Below are positions 1 to 10,239 of a stretch of DNA of 64,000 nucleotides, piece after piece. The translations under genes and the position numbers were made by a program. The stretch lies in contig JAUTXW010004702.1 in the NCBI GenBank assembly GCA_030620095.1, positions 186,001-250,000 on the forward strand, given 5' to 3'. The notes under the pieces were generated by a model. The model had not been told where the DNA came from, ran no database searches, and saw only the letters and a list, made by a program, of their open reading frames with translations. This DNA comes from Kuschelorhynchus macadamiae. Lineage: Eukaryota > Arthropoda > Insecta > Coleoptera > Curculionidae. Each line of letters begins with the position of its first letter. The stretch's first letter is position 1.

Positions 1-579
1 CTATAATAGTTTATACTTAACATCGTGGATATTTAATGCCATTATTTTGGGTATGTAATGAAATGAGAGAAAAACAAATCAATAAATCCAAAGAAATGTG
101 ACACAAGGTCAAAAATAATTCCAGAAAAAATTCAAGGCTATGTAATCCGTATATAGATTCTACACAGAATATGCATAATATTTTTCCACAAATACACTAG
201 AATCGACTTTTTATTATTACAAAATTAATATTTCATAGTCTGTTAAGAGTAAAGCAATCCATTCCCATATTGTAATATTTCTGGCTGTGTAGTCTGTTTA
301 CAGACTATACTCTACAGAGCGATTTTGTATTATTTAAAAATTAATATTTTATACAGTCCGATCGACACTCCTATAATATTTTGCAAAAGTAAGTTAAAGG
401 AATCATATGTTTAACCGAATCCGTTTTTCAATGTAATTAGTGCCTGCTCTTTATTCCCTATTTATGATGACTTTTGCTTTTGAATTAAGTAAAAATCCAA
501 TGTTTTTTAGCAGTTGGCAGAAACTTAAAAAAAAAACGAAAGTCTATATCTTATAATACATATAAACAAGATAAACTTT
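1..579. other. AT-rich intergenic DNA, no gene seen
   Basis: No convincing coding exon is visible. Two similar stretches (about 207-245 and 320-360), each containing an AAATTAATATTT core, look like a diverged direct repeat. Nothing else can be supported. Confidence 0.4.
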
Positions 580-1424
580 GCGGATGAAACACTTGACACA
601 GAAAAAAAAATAAAAACTGACCAAATTTCCTACAATTCTCAAAACAATGCAGTGCAAAATTCCTTAATATAGTATTAGAAATAAAAGGACACTTGCAATG
701 TTGCCAAATTGCCTTGCATTTTTTGATTTGTGATGTAAATATTTTAAACTTAATTCTACGTTACCAGTGATTGAGATGTACCGTTTTTTATATTATGGAT
801 TTAATGATGATGCCTTCGGCACCTAAACTGGTGCTAACCCGGTACTGTTTCACCTAGTGCCTCCCCTATACCGTTTTTATGTTTAACGATGATGCCTTCG
901 GCACCTAACTTTGTGCTAATCTGGTATCGATTTACCGACTGTATCTACGATGGCTTCCAGCTCTGCTGGCAGCTTTTATTTTGTACGGATTTTTATGTTA
1001 TAGCTTTAATGATGAAGTCTTCGATGACCTTCTGCTCCTAAGGACAGCGTTTCAACTATGGAACAAAATATTAGTAACATCCCTAATAAACAGTAATGAA
1101 TTTTTCGCTGACAAAATTATGTTAAATTTGGCAACATTGCTTCTTAAATACGAAGATATGGCCGATTAATCATGAAATGTCAGTTAATATTTTCTGCTTA
1201 AGAATTTTTTAGTTGAATCACATCAACATATTTTGTTGATACTCTTTTAACATTTCTTCTTAAAATAAAAAACAGTATATTATAAAATAATATACGCTAA
1301 TTATCTATTCTGCATGCAATTTTAACATAATTAAAGAAAAGTAGACGTTTATAACCATATAGTGCCGTACAAAGTTATAACCATATGTTATGCTTTTTTT
1401 TGCAAAAAAAGTGGTTCATCCATA
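580..1424. mobile_element. Non-autonomous TIR element (copy 1, left of DnaJ)
   Basis: The left end near 580 (GCGGATGAAACACTT) and the right end near 1406-1423 (AAAGTGGTTCATCCAT) are imperfect inverted repeats. Inside are three diverged copies of a roughly 90-bp unit beginning TACCGTTTTT (about 779, 869) or TACGGATTTT (984) and containing GATGATGCCTTCGGCACCTA or a relative of it. The same internal unit and the same ends recur at 2937-3372 in the other orientation. The short open frame at 981-1169 lies in this repeat and is not judged a gene. Superfamily unknown; the target duplication was not resolved. Confidence 0.5.
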
Positions 1425-1605
1425 ATTTTTTTTTGCTGAAATGTGTTTATTTCGAGATAAGCTCTACAGTGAATCCAAAAAAGGTGAGAAAATTAAAAAT
1501 ACCTAATCTCTACAAGAGCCGAAAACTGAAATAAATCTACAGTTTCCTTTAGTAATAATTATTTACTAACCTACATATTTATACATGGCACCATTTTAAA
1601 AAGAC

Positions 1606-2580
1606 TTAAGGTAAAACTTCAGCAATTTTCTTTTTCATCACAGGAGTGATACGATTAGGAAAGATAATGTCGAAATTGACTATTAAATCACCCCTCCTAG
1701 AAGGCTCTTTTGGATAAGGAAGTCCTTGTCCACTGATTATTTTGACCTTATCAGGGCTTATTATTTCCTCGGTCATGTTCAAGGTCGTCTGACCGCCCCC
1801 CAAAAGGGGTACCTTGACGGTGCACCCGCATAGGGAGTCCTTCAAAGTCACTTTAGCAGTATAACGTATATCGCTTCCTTCTCGTTTAAATATCGGGTGG
1901 GGTTTGTCTCTGATTATAAAAACTACGTCTGCAGGAATCTTATTTGGCCCTTGGTCTCCCTCTTTCGGAAAGGTTATTTTAGTTCCAGATTTCCAGCCGG
2001 GCTTCACATCTATGTTCAAAATTTTGTCCTCTTTTTGCAGTTTCCCATTGCTTCTTAATACCTTCTTCGTGATTTTCATGGTTTTACTACAACCAGTTAA
2101 AATATCTTCCAGCGATATATAGAGGTCGTGTTCAACCGGAGGATCTTGGTCTCTGGGAGACGAAGTGGAAGCTCTGGACACTCTGTTCGAAGACGGGTCA
2201 AAGAAGGAGGTAAATATAGCAGAGTCATTGCCAAAAGAGAAGAATTCTTCGAACGGGTTTGCGCTGCCAAAAAATTGGGCAAATGTAGCCCTCGGGTCTC
2301 CGTGGAACGAATAAAATGTGGTGCCGTCTTGGAAGGTACCGCCGCCACCAGGTATGCCCCCTTTCAGCCCTTCTTCTCCATACTGATCGTAAATATCTCG
2401 CTTCTTTTTATCAGACAAAACTTCGTAAGCTTCTGCCACATCTTTGAACTTCTCCTCTGCGTCGGGTGATTTGTTCTTGTCTGGATGGTATTTTAGGGCT
2501 AGCTTACGGTAAGCTTTTTTAATTTCGTCGTCGGAAGCATTTCTAGGAATGCTTAGTATAGCGTAATAATCTTTCCCCAT
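1606..2580 (-). CDS. DnaJ-1: DnaJ/Hsp40 class B co-chaperone (DNAJB1/DnaJ-1-like)
   Basis: A 324-residue intronless gene encoding a J-domain protein that would stimulate Hsp70 ATPase and pass unfolded clients to it in cytosol and nucleus. The J domain fills residues 1 to about 70, with the essential HPD triad at 32-34. A Gly/Phe-rich linker (about 73-125, with a GGIPGGGGTF stretch) follows, then the two beta-sandwich client-binding domains to the C-terminus. There is no CxxCxGxG zinc-finger domain, so it is type B, not type A. Its length is close to insect DnaJ-1 and human DNAJB1 (about 330-340), and lack of introns also fits insect DnaJ-1. The start is the ATG opening the J domain (MGKDYYAIL). 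A minus-strand AATAAA lies at 1446-1451. I saw no clear heat-shock element in the 350 bp upstream. The exact paralogue is uncertain. Confidence 0.93.
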   Translation of the reverse strand: MGKDYYAILSIPRNASDDEIKKAYRKLALKYHPDKNKSPDAEEKFKDVAEAYEVLSDKKKRDIYDQYGEEGLKGGIPGGGGTFQDGTTFYSFHGDPRATFAQFFGSANPFEEFFSFGNDSAIFTSFFDPSSNRVSRASTSSPRDQDPPVEHDLYISLEDILTGCSKTMKITKKVLRSNGKLQKEDKILNIDVKPGWKSGTKITFPKEGDQGPNKIPADVVFIIRDKPHPIFKREGSDIRYTAKVTLKDSLCGCTVKVPLLGGGQTTLNMTEEIISPDKVKIISGQGLPYPKEPSRRGDLIVNFDIIFPNRITPVMKKKIAEVLP

Positions 2581-2936
2581 GATTTGGATAAATAATACTA
2601 AGACTTGTCAATGCCATCGCTGACACACATCAAATAATTTAAAGCTCGACATTTTATCCTCCTTGTTTGCACTAAACTTTTATTACAGTTAGTATTCCTG
2701 TATTTGGAGATTTGATGCACCTAGAGTTCGTGTATTTGGGAAATTGATGCAAAATTTGATTATATTATTCTTTTCAACCACTAGTAACTTTAGCTTTAAC
2801 AGTTAAAGTTATGTAACACACTTTTGTATGTTGTATTTTCGGCTCTTGTAAAGAATTTTACCCATGGAATTTAACAAATTTAAAACATACATTTGAAAGA
2901 TTACCTTTTTTTAATAATTCCTAGACACAAAAATGT
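2581..2936. other. Upstream region of the DnaJ gene
   Basis: This holds the presumed promoter and 5' UTR of the minus-strand DnaJ gene. No clean TATA box or nGAAnnTTCn array was recognised. A diverged internal duplication (TATTTGGAGATTTGATGCA-like and TATTTGGGAAATTGATGCA-like, 2701-2750) is present. Confidence 0.35.
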
Positions 2937-3372
2937 ATGGATGAGGCACTTTTTCAAATTAAATCCAAAAAAACTAAGGTTCAGGAAGGTTGCACTGAAT
3001 GAGAGGGCCGATGTCGAATGTTAGGCTTCCGCCAGTGATGCACCCGCCTGTTGATTAGTGTTGACCGCACTAGGTAGATTGGTACCGGGTTAGCACCAGG
3101 TTAGGCGTCGTAGGCATCATCATTAAAGCCCTAATATAAAAGGCGAACGACAGCGAAGTGCATCACTGGTGGAAGTCTAATATTCGGAATCGGCACAGGG
3201 GTCCAAATGTGTTACTGTCGGGAGACTAACATGAAAAATTTAAGCTCCATACAATAATGGAAGTTTGGCAACAATGCAAGATAGCCTTTCTTCAAATTGT
3301 CATATTATGGCGCATTGGAACGCAGTGAGAATTTCTTTTTGGTTTTTTTAATAGAAAAAGTGGTTCATCCAT
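2937..3372. mobile_element. Non-autonomous TIR element (copy 2, right of DnaJ)
   Basis: The left end (ATGGATGAGGCACTTTTT, 2937-2954) and right end (AAAAAGTGGTTCATCCAT, 3355-3372) are inverted repeats with two mismatches. The interior (about 3050-3145) is the reverse complement of the unit in copy 1. It is about 435 bp, half the length of copy 1, mainly because it has one internal unit instead of three. Confidence 0.55.
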
Positions 3373-3526
3373 ATCTTTTATTTTTTTTAAAACAGTTAAA
3401 TGAAGCTAAACTTTATATTTTATATTCAAAAATTATCAAATTCCGTGGGTTTAATTGTTTACAAGATCCGTATTTTCTTTCATTTAATAAATCACTTGCA
3501 ATTCTATAAGCAGTATGTCTAAAGTG

Positions 3527-3690
3527 CGGAACACAATGTTACGTCATTCGTTTCCGTCAATTAACGTGTCAAACTTAATTTTTCTTTCTGTATTTTTCGG
3601 TGTTTTGTTAGATATTTCTTTGAAATATAGATTATAAACGGTTATATTTAGTTCCAACATTAAAATTATCACTCAATTAGACGGTCCACC
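3527..3690 (+). repeat. Dispersed repeat, inverted partner at 54250-54400
   Basis: About 160 bp including GGAACACAAT, CATTCGTTTCCGTC and AAACGGTTATATTTAGTTCC. It matches the reverse complement of 54250-54400 closely over the whole span. Similarity stops abruptly on the right (about 3690), suggesting a defined element end. Confidence 0.6.
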
Positions 3691-5074
3691 AAAACTGCTG
3701 ATATTTAGCAAATTTTAAGGATTTTTATTTATATTTAGTGTAGTGTATATTTAGTAATTGTGTGTTTGCTTTAAACTTAGTTATGACAAATGAATACTTT
3801 TTGAAGCTTCGGAGTGAGAACGCCGAAGTCGCCGAGAGGTGCAAACAAAATATTTTTATAATTAAAAATTAGATCCTTTTGTAATGTAGATCATCCAAAA
3901 GTCTTTCCCCCAGTGACAAATATGGACATTGTTAGTTACCTAGTTGTTCATTTTAAATTATGTATATCCAAGTTAAACTTAGTTCAATCTGTGCCTTTAA
4001 TATTTTGTATTGCATTTTATAAATAAAACAATTTTTTCAACGTAATGAAACCTTTACCCTTTATTAGACTTAAACTTACTTATGTCTAGAAAAAATGTAA
4101 TGAAATACTTGCACTCTAGGGCAGGATTATACCACCAAGCCCCTAAAAAAAATAGTTACATTTTGTTACTGTCTTATTTTCTTGAGCAGTTATCGAGAAA
4201 CTCAAGTTTTGAAAAGAAAGTCCATGCCGTTATCGTACTTGTAAACCTGAGTCTGGAATTTCCACCCTTCATAAATAAATATTTTTAAGAACTTCCATCC
4301 TTCCATTTGGTAAATCTTAGTTTTAAGTAAGTACCTAATAACCCGGTATGGTTATCATAGGTTTATTTATATCAATCTAAAAAGCGTATATTATTTAGTT
4401 CCTAAAGTATGTAATAAAATTCCACATAAGATGAATTTATAAGATAGAAGGTAAAAATATATGTATTACTTATAATGAACTTAAGAACTATGAGTTTTTA
4501 AGTACGATTACTTCGATTTCGCAAACAAAAAAAATAATTACAGAGTGCATAAAGGTAAAAATGATTTAAAATATCTCTTTCAAGATGATACATGCAAATA
4601 CTGCTTATTATTTAAGATCCGTTAATACTGGTAAAACATAAAAAATTATACAGCATTGAAATATGTAAAGGTATAAAACGTAATACAACTTGTTCAAACA
4701 TCTATCTTTGATCAGAGACTCGTTTGAGAATCATAATAATTGTTAATAAGCTAGACTAATTTTTGTTTTTCTAATAAATAATTAATATGAAATGTTTTGC
4801 ACACACTTGGGCCTAATTTAATTTAGAGTACGTAACTCCTCTCATTGTAGTAATCCACTTCAGCCGCATCGACAAAAGTTCTTTGATTCGTTTTTTATAT
4901 CTAAAATTGAAAATTTTTGAAACTTAAAAATAAAATTAACATTGTTTCTTATCCGTCTACAAACGCGATTTATCAAAAGTCCCAAATACTCCTGTGTAAA
5001 AAATCGATTTGTTTGTCCTATGGTAGTCAAAAACAGCTGATCGGTGACGTTCAACTGACAGATCGTTGCAGTCC
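3691..5074. other. Intergenic DNA, no gene recognised
   Basis: Only short open frames without family resemblance or codon structure are present. No tRNA-like fold or TIR pair was recognised. Confidence 0.35.
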
Positions 5075-6875
5075 CCTATTTTGACAAGAGTCTGGGGAAC
5101 AGATTTGTGAGAGCTCCGAAAAAGGTCGATCATACTTTCATAGTCAGGGTGCCTTTTGTAGTCAGGGTGCCAGTGGTAGATTTTGCTGATATGTTGTGTG
5201 CATGGTCAGGCACCATGCGAGGGAAATAGACGTTTTAACTACTTTTTGCAAAGAAAGAGTTAAATAAGTGTATCTATTAATAGTTTTAACAAGTAGTATA
5301 ATAAACAAATAATGAAAACACGAAATGAATGGACATAATTAAATTTAAAAGTGGTAGAATAATGTATGTTTATCAATAATTTTAACAATAATAACGGGTA
5401 ATTGATGGTGTTGCAAAACCTCTTCAAGCAGCCATAATTAACGAATATTTTCAACATAATGGAATAAACTCGATTGGTAGGCGGTCCGGGCACGATCTCC
5501 GGGTAAAAATATTATTGAAAACGTTAGGAGTAGGCTAAAATGCATATTTAAAACAATTAAAAATCAACCACAAATCATCCCAGATCTAATACGAGCAGAG
5601 AAAATGAAAAAGTATTCCACATAAATTTATTATCTCTAGTATGTCTGGCCGCTACCAGAAATTGTTGAGAGTTCGGGGTGAACATATTAGCTTTTACTTT
5701 TCCTAACTTGTACATTTGTAAAAATCGTTTTATAAATTATTTTGAATTTTTTTACTGTTTCAATTTTCGCATGATAATGTTTTTCTTTTTGATATTTCCT
5801 GTATACATCGAGGTATGCATCCTGTAAATGTTTGCCCCATGGCCCCTTCTATGAATAGCCTTTATAAATAAATAATTATAACATTTTCTTCCAAAGTTAG
5901 TTTTTATTTTAACGAATATTTTTTACAGAACCTGTATAAACACTCTAAAAATTTTAAGCTGCAAAAATATGGCTTTTTCTTTTCTTTAATTAAAAAAATA
6001 TACTTTATTGAATTTAACTCTGTCTACCTCAAAGTATGAACCAACTGAAAATTTAAAAAAAATCGTACCCTTTGTTTTAAGTTAATGGCAACTGAACTTC
6101 ATTAACGTCTATAGGAACTTAGAAAACACGACCATATTTCTCAAAATAGAGTATGTTTGACGTACATATAGTAATAGTTACAATACAGACTTCATGGACC
6201 TGCAAAAGAGAACTTTACTCTTCAAAAGAATACATATCTTGTTACCCTAGCTAGACTATTATTTCCTCAACAAGCTCCGCAGTTGTTTTTTTTTTTTTTT
6301 TAGTTTATCTTGCCTAAATTTAAGAAATTATAAAATAGGTTATTAGAAAATTAAATTATAATTTAACCTACCCCCTTAATACGTAACAAAAGGATTTCTT
6401 CTGTATTTTGTTTTTTAAATTAAATCATGATGATCGTCCATAGTTTAGGTTTTTTAACTGACCTTTATGTTATAAACTATGCCTTCAATTATTGTACAAT
6501 GAAAAAATTATTGTGCGATCAAACCTTTCCACCGGTTGATCTTTTTTCTCCTAGAAATAATGTTAATTTTACCTAAGTGTTTGTAACGGAAAACTGAAAG
6601 CGTTTTAGATATAATAATAATACGCACCTCTGAATAGTTAATCACTTTCGCCAAAACTAGTTTATAAAAGCAAATCTAATTTAATTTAGTACTTAACAGT
6701 GTTCTGTGATCTAAGAACTAGATGACAACAGATTTAAAACTAAAACACTGAAATATAAGTATTCTCTGTACTCTACACGGTCGAACAACACGAGAGCGTT
6801 ACATACATTGTGGATGCCAATCGTGTAAACTCGGACCTCCTACAAATCTGTTCCCCAGACTCTTGTCCTATTTTG
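5075..6875. mobile_element. TIR DNA transposon with 9-bp target-site duplication
   Basis: The 9-mer CCTATTTTG occurs immediately outside both ends (5075-5083 and 6867-6875). Between them the element spans 5084-6866 (1783 bp). Its ends are inverted repeats perfect over 25 bp (5084-5108 against 6842-6866, beginning ACAAGAGTCTGGGGAACAG) and recognisable over about 36 bp. A 9-bp duplication with a moderately long TIR fits Mutator-like or Merlin-like elements, not Tc1/mariner (TA) or hAT (8 bp). No transposase of those families was found inside, so it is probably non-autonomous. Confidence 0.8.
5395..5710 (+). pseudogene. Tc1-like transposase C-terminal relic
   Basis: Translated across frameshifts, this stretch follows the end of a Tc1-family DDE transposase. 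There is a piece with IINEYFQHNGI, then a degraded ARSPG motif, then IIENVRSRLK (the catalytic Glu neighbourhood), NQPQIIPDLIRA, and the tail RYQKLLRVRG. Frames change at least twice and the catalytic core upstream is missing. It lies inside the 9-bp-duplication element at 5084-6866, so it is either a nested older insertion or captured sequence. Assignment rests on motif order only. Confidence 0.55.
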
Positions 6876-7996
6876 TACGACAAAGTTCTTCCTTACGTTT
6901 CGTTTTTCTAGGTTAGTTTTTACGAAGAACGAATATGGAAGCTCCGTTGTGTTCCACGCGTAAGTCTGCAGTTCCTTACTGCCTGAATCTGAATACGGAA
7001 AAAAATTATGACATGTTTAGGTTTAGATGTTAACAAGCTATTGTGTTTACCAAATCGGCGCACAGTGGAACGAACTTATGACCAGCCGCTGGACATTGAC
7101 TTTTGTGTTCATAAATTTGGTTATATTTTTGTAATTAAAATAATTATGGATCAGTGCTTACACAAATAACTAAAGAAAAGAAATGCAGTAATTTTTTGGA
7201 TTGTATTTATTTATAAAATAAAAATTAGGTACATTAATATTGAATTAATATTAGATGAATAAAAAATTAGACACCTTAACATGGAACGAATTAAACAGTG
7301 TTTATTAAGTTAACGCAATATTAATTATTACGTATTATTAGTAACAAATACAACACAATAATAACCATGCAAAAATATGCTCCAGATACAAGGTGCTTCA
7401 AACTCGTTGGCTTATTAAAAGTATTTGACGAACGCAAAGAAGGAAGCAATTTTGATTAGTTCCATAACAAGTCGGGATTTAACTCTTAAAATATTTTCGT
7501 AGTTGCACTGGTGCCGGATCTACTGATAACTGACATCAACATAATTTTAAATGGAACGCCTTGTATTTCATTCTATTTTTGGATTCTATATACGAAAAAT
7601 TCCAATTATATTTCATGTCTATAACAGCGGGGTTACTATACTAGGTACGCATGATACCCTAGACCGCGTCTAAGCATGATATCGATTGCGCCCAACTTTT
7701 CTGGGATAGCTAGTTCAAAAAATTAGACAAAAATATGTTATGAAATCGGAATATTTGAAGACACCCATGCATTAATCGGCAATAATCCTTAAGAATTCAA
7801 AATTCAAAAAATAATAAATAAAACAATTTTTCAAGATTTCGGTTTTTTTCTCGATATCTCCGGAAATACTTGACCGATACTATATCTCCGACGGTTTCCA
7901 AGATCTCAATGATAAGGCTCGAATTCGAGCTACCCTGCACGTACATATATTTACTGTTAGAATCATATTACCTTCATATGTATCACGTATCGCTAG
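6876..7996. other. Intergenic DNA, no gene recognised
   Basis: No supported exon. A short frame from the ATG near 6935 contains CSTRKSAVPYCLN, loosely like the start of a THAP zinc finger, but breaks at once; it is not called. Confidence 0.35.
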
Positions 7997-8221
7997 ATTA
8001 TAAAAAGTTGCATTTAAAATATATGGGTAATTTCAGAAAAGTGCGTTTTTTTAAATCCGGGCACTTTGCACACATGTTGAAGCAACCTTATACAACATTT
8101 CGTGGAAAAACATGTCTACTTTGTATAACTGTTTTCAAAGTTTGCCCGAAAGTGCCCGGATTTAAAAAAAAACGCACTTTTCTGAAATTACCCATATATT
8201 TTAAATGCAACTTTTTATAAT
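7997..8221. mobile_element. Fold-back (palindromic) MITE-like element
   Basis: Arms at 7997-8067 and 8149-8221 are reverse complements over about 71 bp, differing only by two extra A residues in an A-run. They enclose an 81-bp loop. The long open frame across it is a by-product of the palindrome. No target duplication was established. The near-identity of the arms suggests recent formation or gene conversion. Confidence 0.75.
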
Positions 8222-8224
8222 TTT

Positions 8225-8684
8225 ATCTCTTTAAAAATTCGTAACAAATTTTCAGTATAGCCAGACCGATAGACAGACAAATGGAATTGAGAAAACATAT
8301 TTTTTTGGCATCTAGGGGCGCTAAAACATAGAGATACGTAAAACCTGCAATTTTTTCACGAATACAACCATTTTATTTGGCCGCCATTTTATTCCCTTCT
8401 TGAACGCGTACCACAGTTTTACCCGTTCATCTCTATACCACAATTAACGCTTGCATTCAATTTAAAATGAATCTAATAAGTAGTTTTTTCAGGTTCATTT
8501 TGTAAATATTTTATTACGACGCCATTTTGTGGTTCTATCTTATATTCGTTATAATATATAATGTTATCAGTTCATTCCTATGTAACACTTGATTTTTAGT
8601 TATATTTTTTTTACATTTCACCAGGCCTCCATCTTATTCCGGCATATTGGATTTTTACCAAAATATTACACGTCATCCCCATAT
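8225..8684 (-). repeat. Dispersed 'ATGGCGG' repeat, left part
   Basis: Part of a family seen here at least five times. Shared phrases (read on the plus strand here) include AGACAGACAAATGG, TTTTTTGGCATCTAGGGGCG, GGCCGCCATTTTATTC, TACCACAGTTTTACC and CCCATAT. The Gypsy element at 8685-13315 interrupts it; the other part continues at 13316-13900. Related copies are at 20040-20730, 26940-27770, 47740-48060 and 60060-60340. Confidence 0.7.
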
Positions 8685-8866
8685 TGTAGGATAGTGTAAA
8701 AGTTAATATGTATACTTACCTTTACTAGTATAAACCTACCTTAAGGATGAGGAGTTGTGATGACAGTTGATTTCATGTAGGTAATGAAAACAAGTTCTAT
8801 AAAATAAATCATAATTCATCCAAATAATCTTTACGTTTTATTACAAGACAAATACATAAAATTACA
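8685..8866 (+). repeat. 5' LTR of the Gypsy element
   Basis: 182 bp, beginning TGTAGGATAG and ending ATTACA (TG...CA). It differs from the 3' LTR by about eight substitutions and lacks about 16 bp (the CAAACGTCACGGAG region of the 3' copy). This divergence implies insertion was not very recent. Confidence 0.9.
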
Positions 8867-8884
8867 TGGCGCAGTCGGTAGTGA
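8867..8884 (+). promoter_or_regulatory. Primer-binding site of the Gypsy element
   Basis: TGGCGCAGTCGGTAGTG starts directly after the 5' LTR and begins with TGG, complementary to a tRNA CCA end. The sequence resembles the tRNA-Ser-type sites of 17.6/297-like elements from memory; the tRNA identity is inferred. Confidence 0.75.
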
Positions 8885-9027
8885 AATTAAAATAAATCAA
8901 TCTGGACGCCAGGAGCCTGTGTACAAAAATAAATATATTGAGATTTGAGGTTAGGAAGCTGCATGACTAACAAGTTATTTTTGTTAGTAACAAAATAATA
9001 TTTAAACAAGAAATTAAAAGGATAACT

Positions 9028-10239
9028 ATGGGGGATCATCGTGGAATAAGCCCCATGCGTATGGACGGCAACATAGCCCAAAACTGGCACTTTTGGAGAA
9101 GCCGATTCGAAAACTATCTCAAAGCCTCCGAAGTGGTGAAAAAATCCGAAGAAATACAATGTGCTCAACTACTACATTATTTGGCTAAAGAAGGGTTCAA
9201 AATATACAGCACTTTTTCTTTTGGGGAAGGAGAAAAAGATAAATTACAGCCATTGTTATCTAAGTTTGAGGCTCATTTTAAGCCAAAAGTAAATCTGTCT
9301 TATGAAAGATACATCTTTTTCACAAGAACACAGCAGCAGGTACAGTCTTTGGAACAATTTATTGTGTCCTTGAAGGAGCAAGCTCTAAAATGTAAGTACG
9401 AAAATATCGAAGAAAGTTTGATCAAGTGCATGATCATTTGTGGGGTACGTAGCAGTGAGTTAAGGGAAAAGCTACTGCAAGACGACACCTTATCACTGGA
9501 ACAAGCTGTAGAACAGTGCAAAATAATAGAAATTAGCAAGGAACAAAGTAAAGAAATGGGCACAAAAGTAGAAAATTATTTTGAATTTCCAGAGGTCAAT
9601 GCCCTTCAGTATAGAAGAGGACAGCAACAGAAAAAAGGTCAAAATAGCTACAGATATGTAAATAACAAAAATAATACAGGTAAAAAGATTGTTTCTTGTA
9701 CAAAATGTGGAAAAACACATAATTTAAATGCTTGCCCTGCATATGGAAAATTTTGTTTAAAATGTAAAAAGAAAAATCATTTTTCTGTAGTGTGTAAAGC
9801 CACAGTTGTACAAGAAATAAATCAGGAAATAAATGAAGAGATAAATGAAATTATTTCCATAAGAAAAATAAATAATTCCGAGTCATTTTTATATATAGGG
9901 TCAATTGAATTAAATACATATCAGGCAAATAATAATGAAAACGAATGGTACACTGAAGTATTTATAAATAAAAATAAATTTAAATTAAAGGTTAATACTG
10001 GTGCAATGTGTAATGTTTTTTTTAAATTAAACTTATTTAATATTCCTATTAAGTCAACAACTTGTAGGTTAAGGTCATATACAGGGGATAGTTTAAAAGT
10101 AGTAGGCTTGTGTGAACTAAATTGCATCAAAAATAATAATAAATATAAATTGGAATTTTATATAGTAGAATGTAATACACAAGCAATTTTGGGTTTATCC
10201 TCATGTATTAACTTAGGAATAGTAGTAAAAAAAAGGTAG
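9028..10239 (+). pseudogene. Gag and protease region of the Gypsy element
   Basis: An open frame of 403 residues. Residues 1 to about 190 are the capsid-like helical part (DGNIAQNWHFWRSRFENYL, then LEQFIVSLKEQALKCKY). Around residues 230-262 are two zinc knuckles, CX2CX3HX4C and CX2CX4HX4C. A retropepsin domain follows near residue 320, where the usual Asp-Thr-Gly-Ala active site reads Asn-Thr-Gly-Ala, so the protease is predicted inactive. The frame ends in an 8-A run just before pol; the pol reading then continues in another frame, consistent with a one-base loss in what was probably a single gag-pol frame. Confidence 0.85.

Noticed and set aside
981..1169. 62-residue open frame
   Set aside because: Lies inside a TIR element's repeated units; no family resemblance or splice context.
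1904..2469. Plus-strand and alternative minus-strand frames over the DnaJ gene
   Set aside because: Antisense or shifted shadows of a clear DnaJ coding frame.
6930..7050. Possible THAP zinc-finger start (KSAVPYCLN then MFRF)
   Set aside because: Only a loose match, breaks in all frames within 30 residues and lacks the conserved Trp and HxxC end.
7870..8220. 116-residue open frame
   Set aside because: Produced by the palindrome at 7997-8221.
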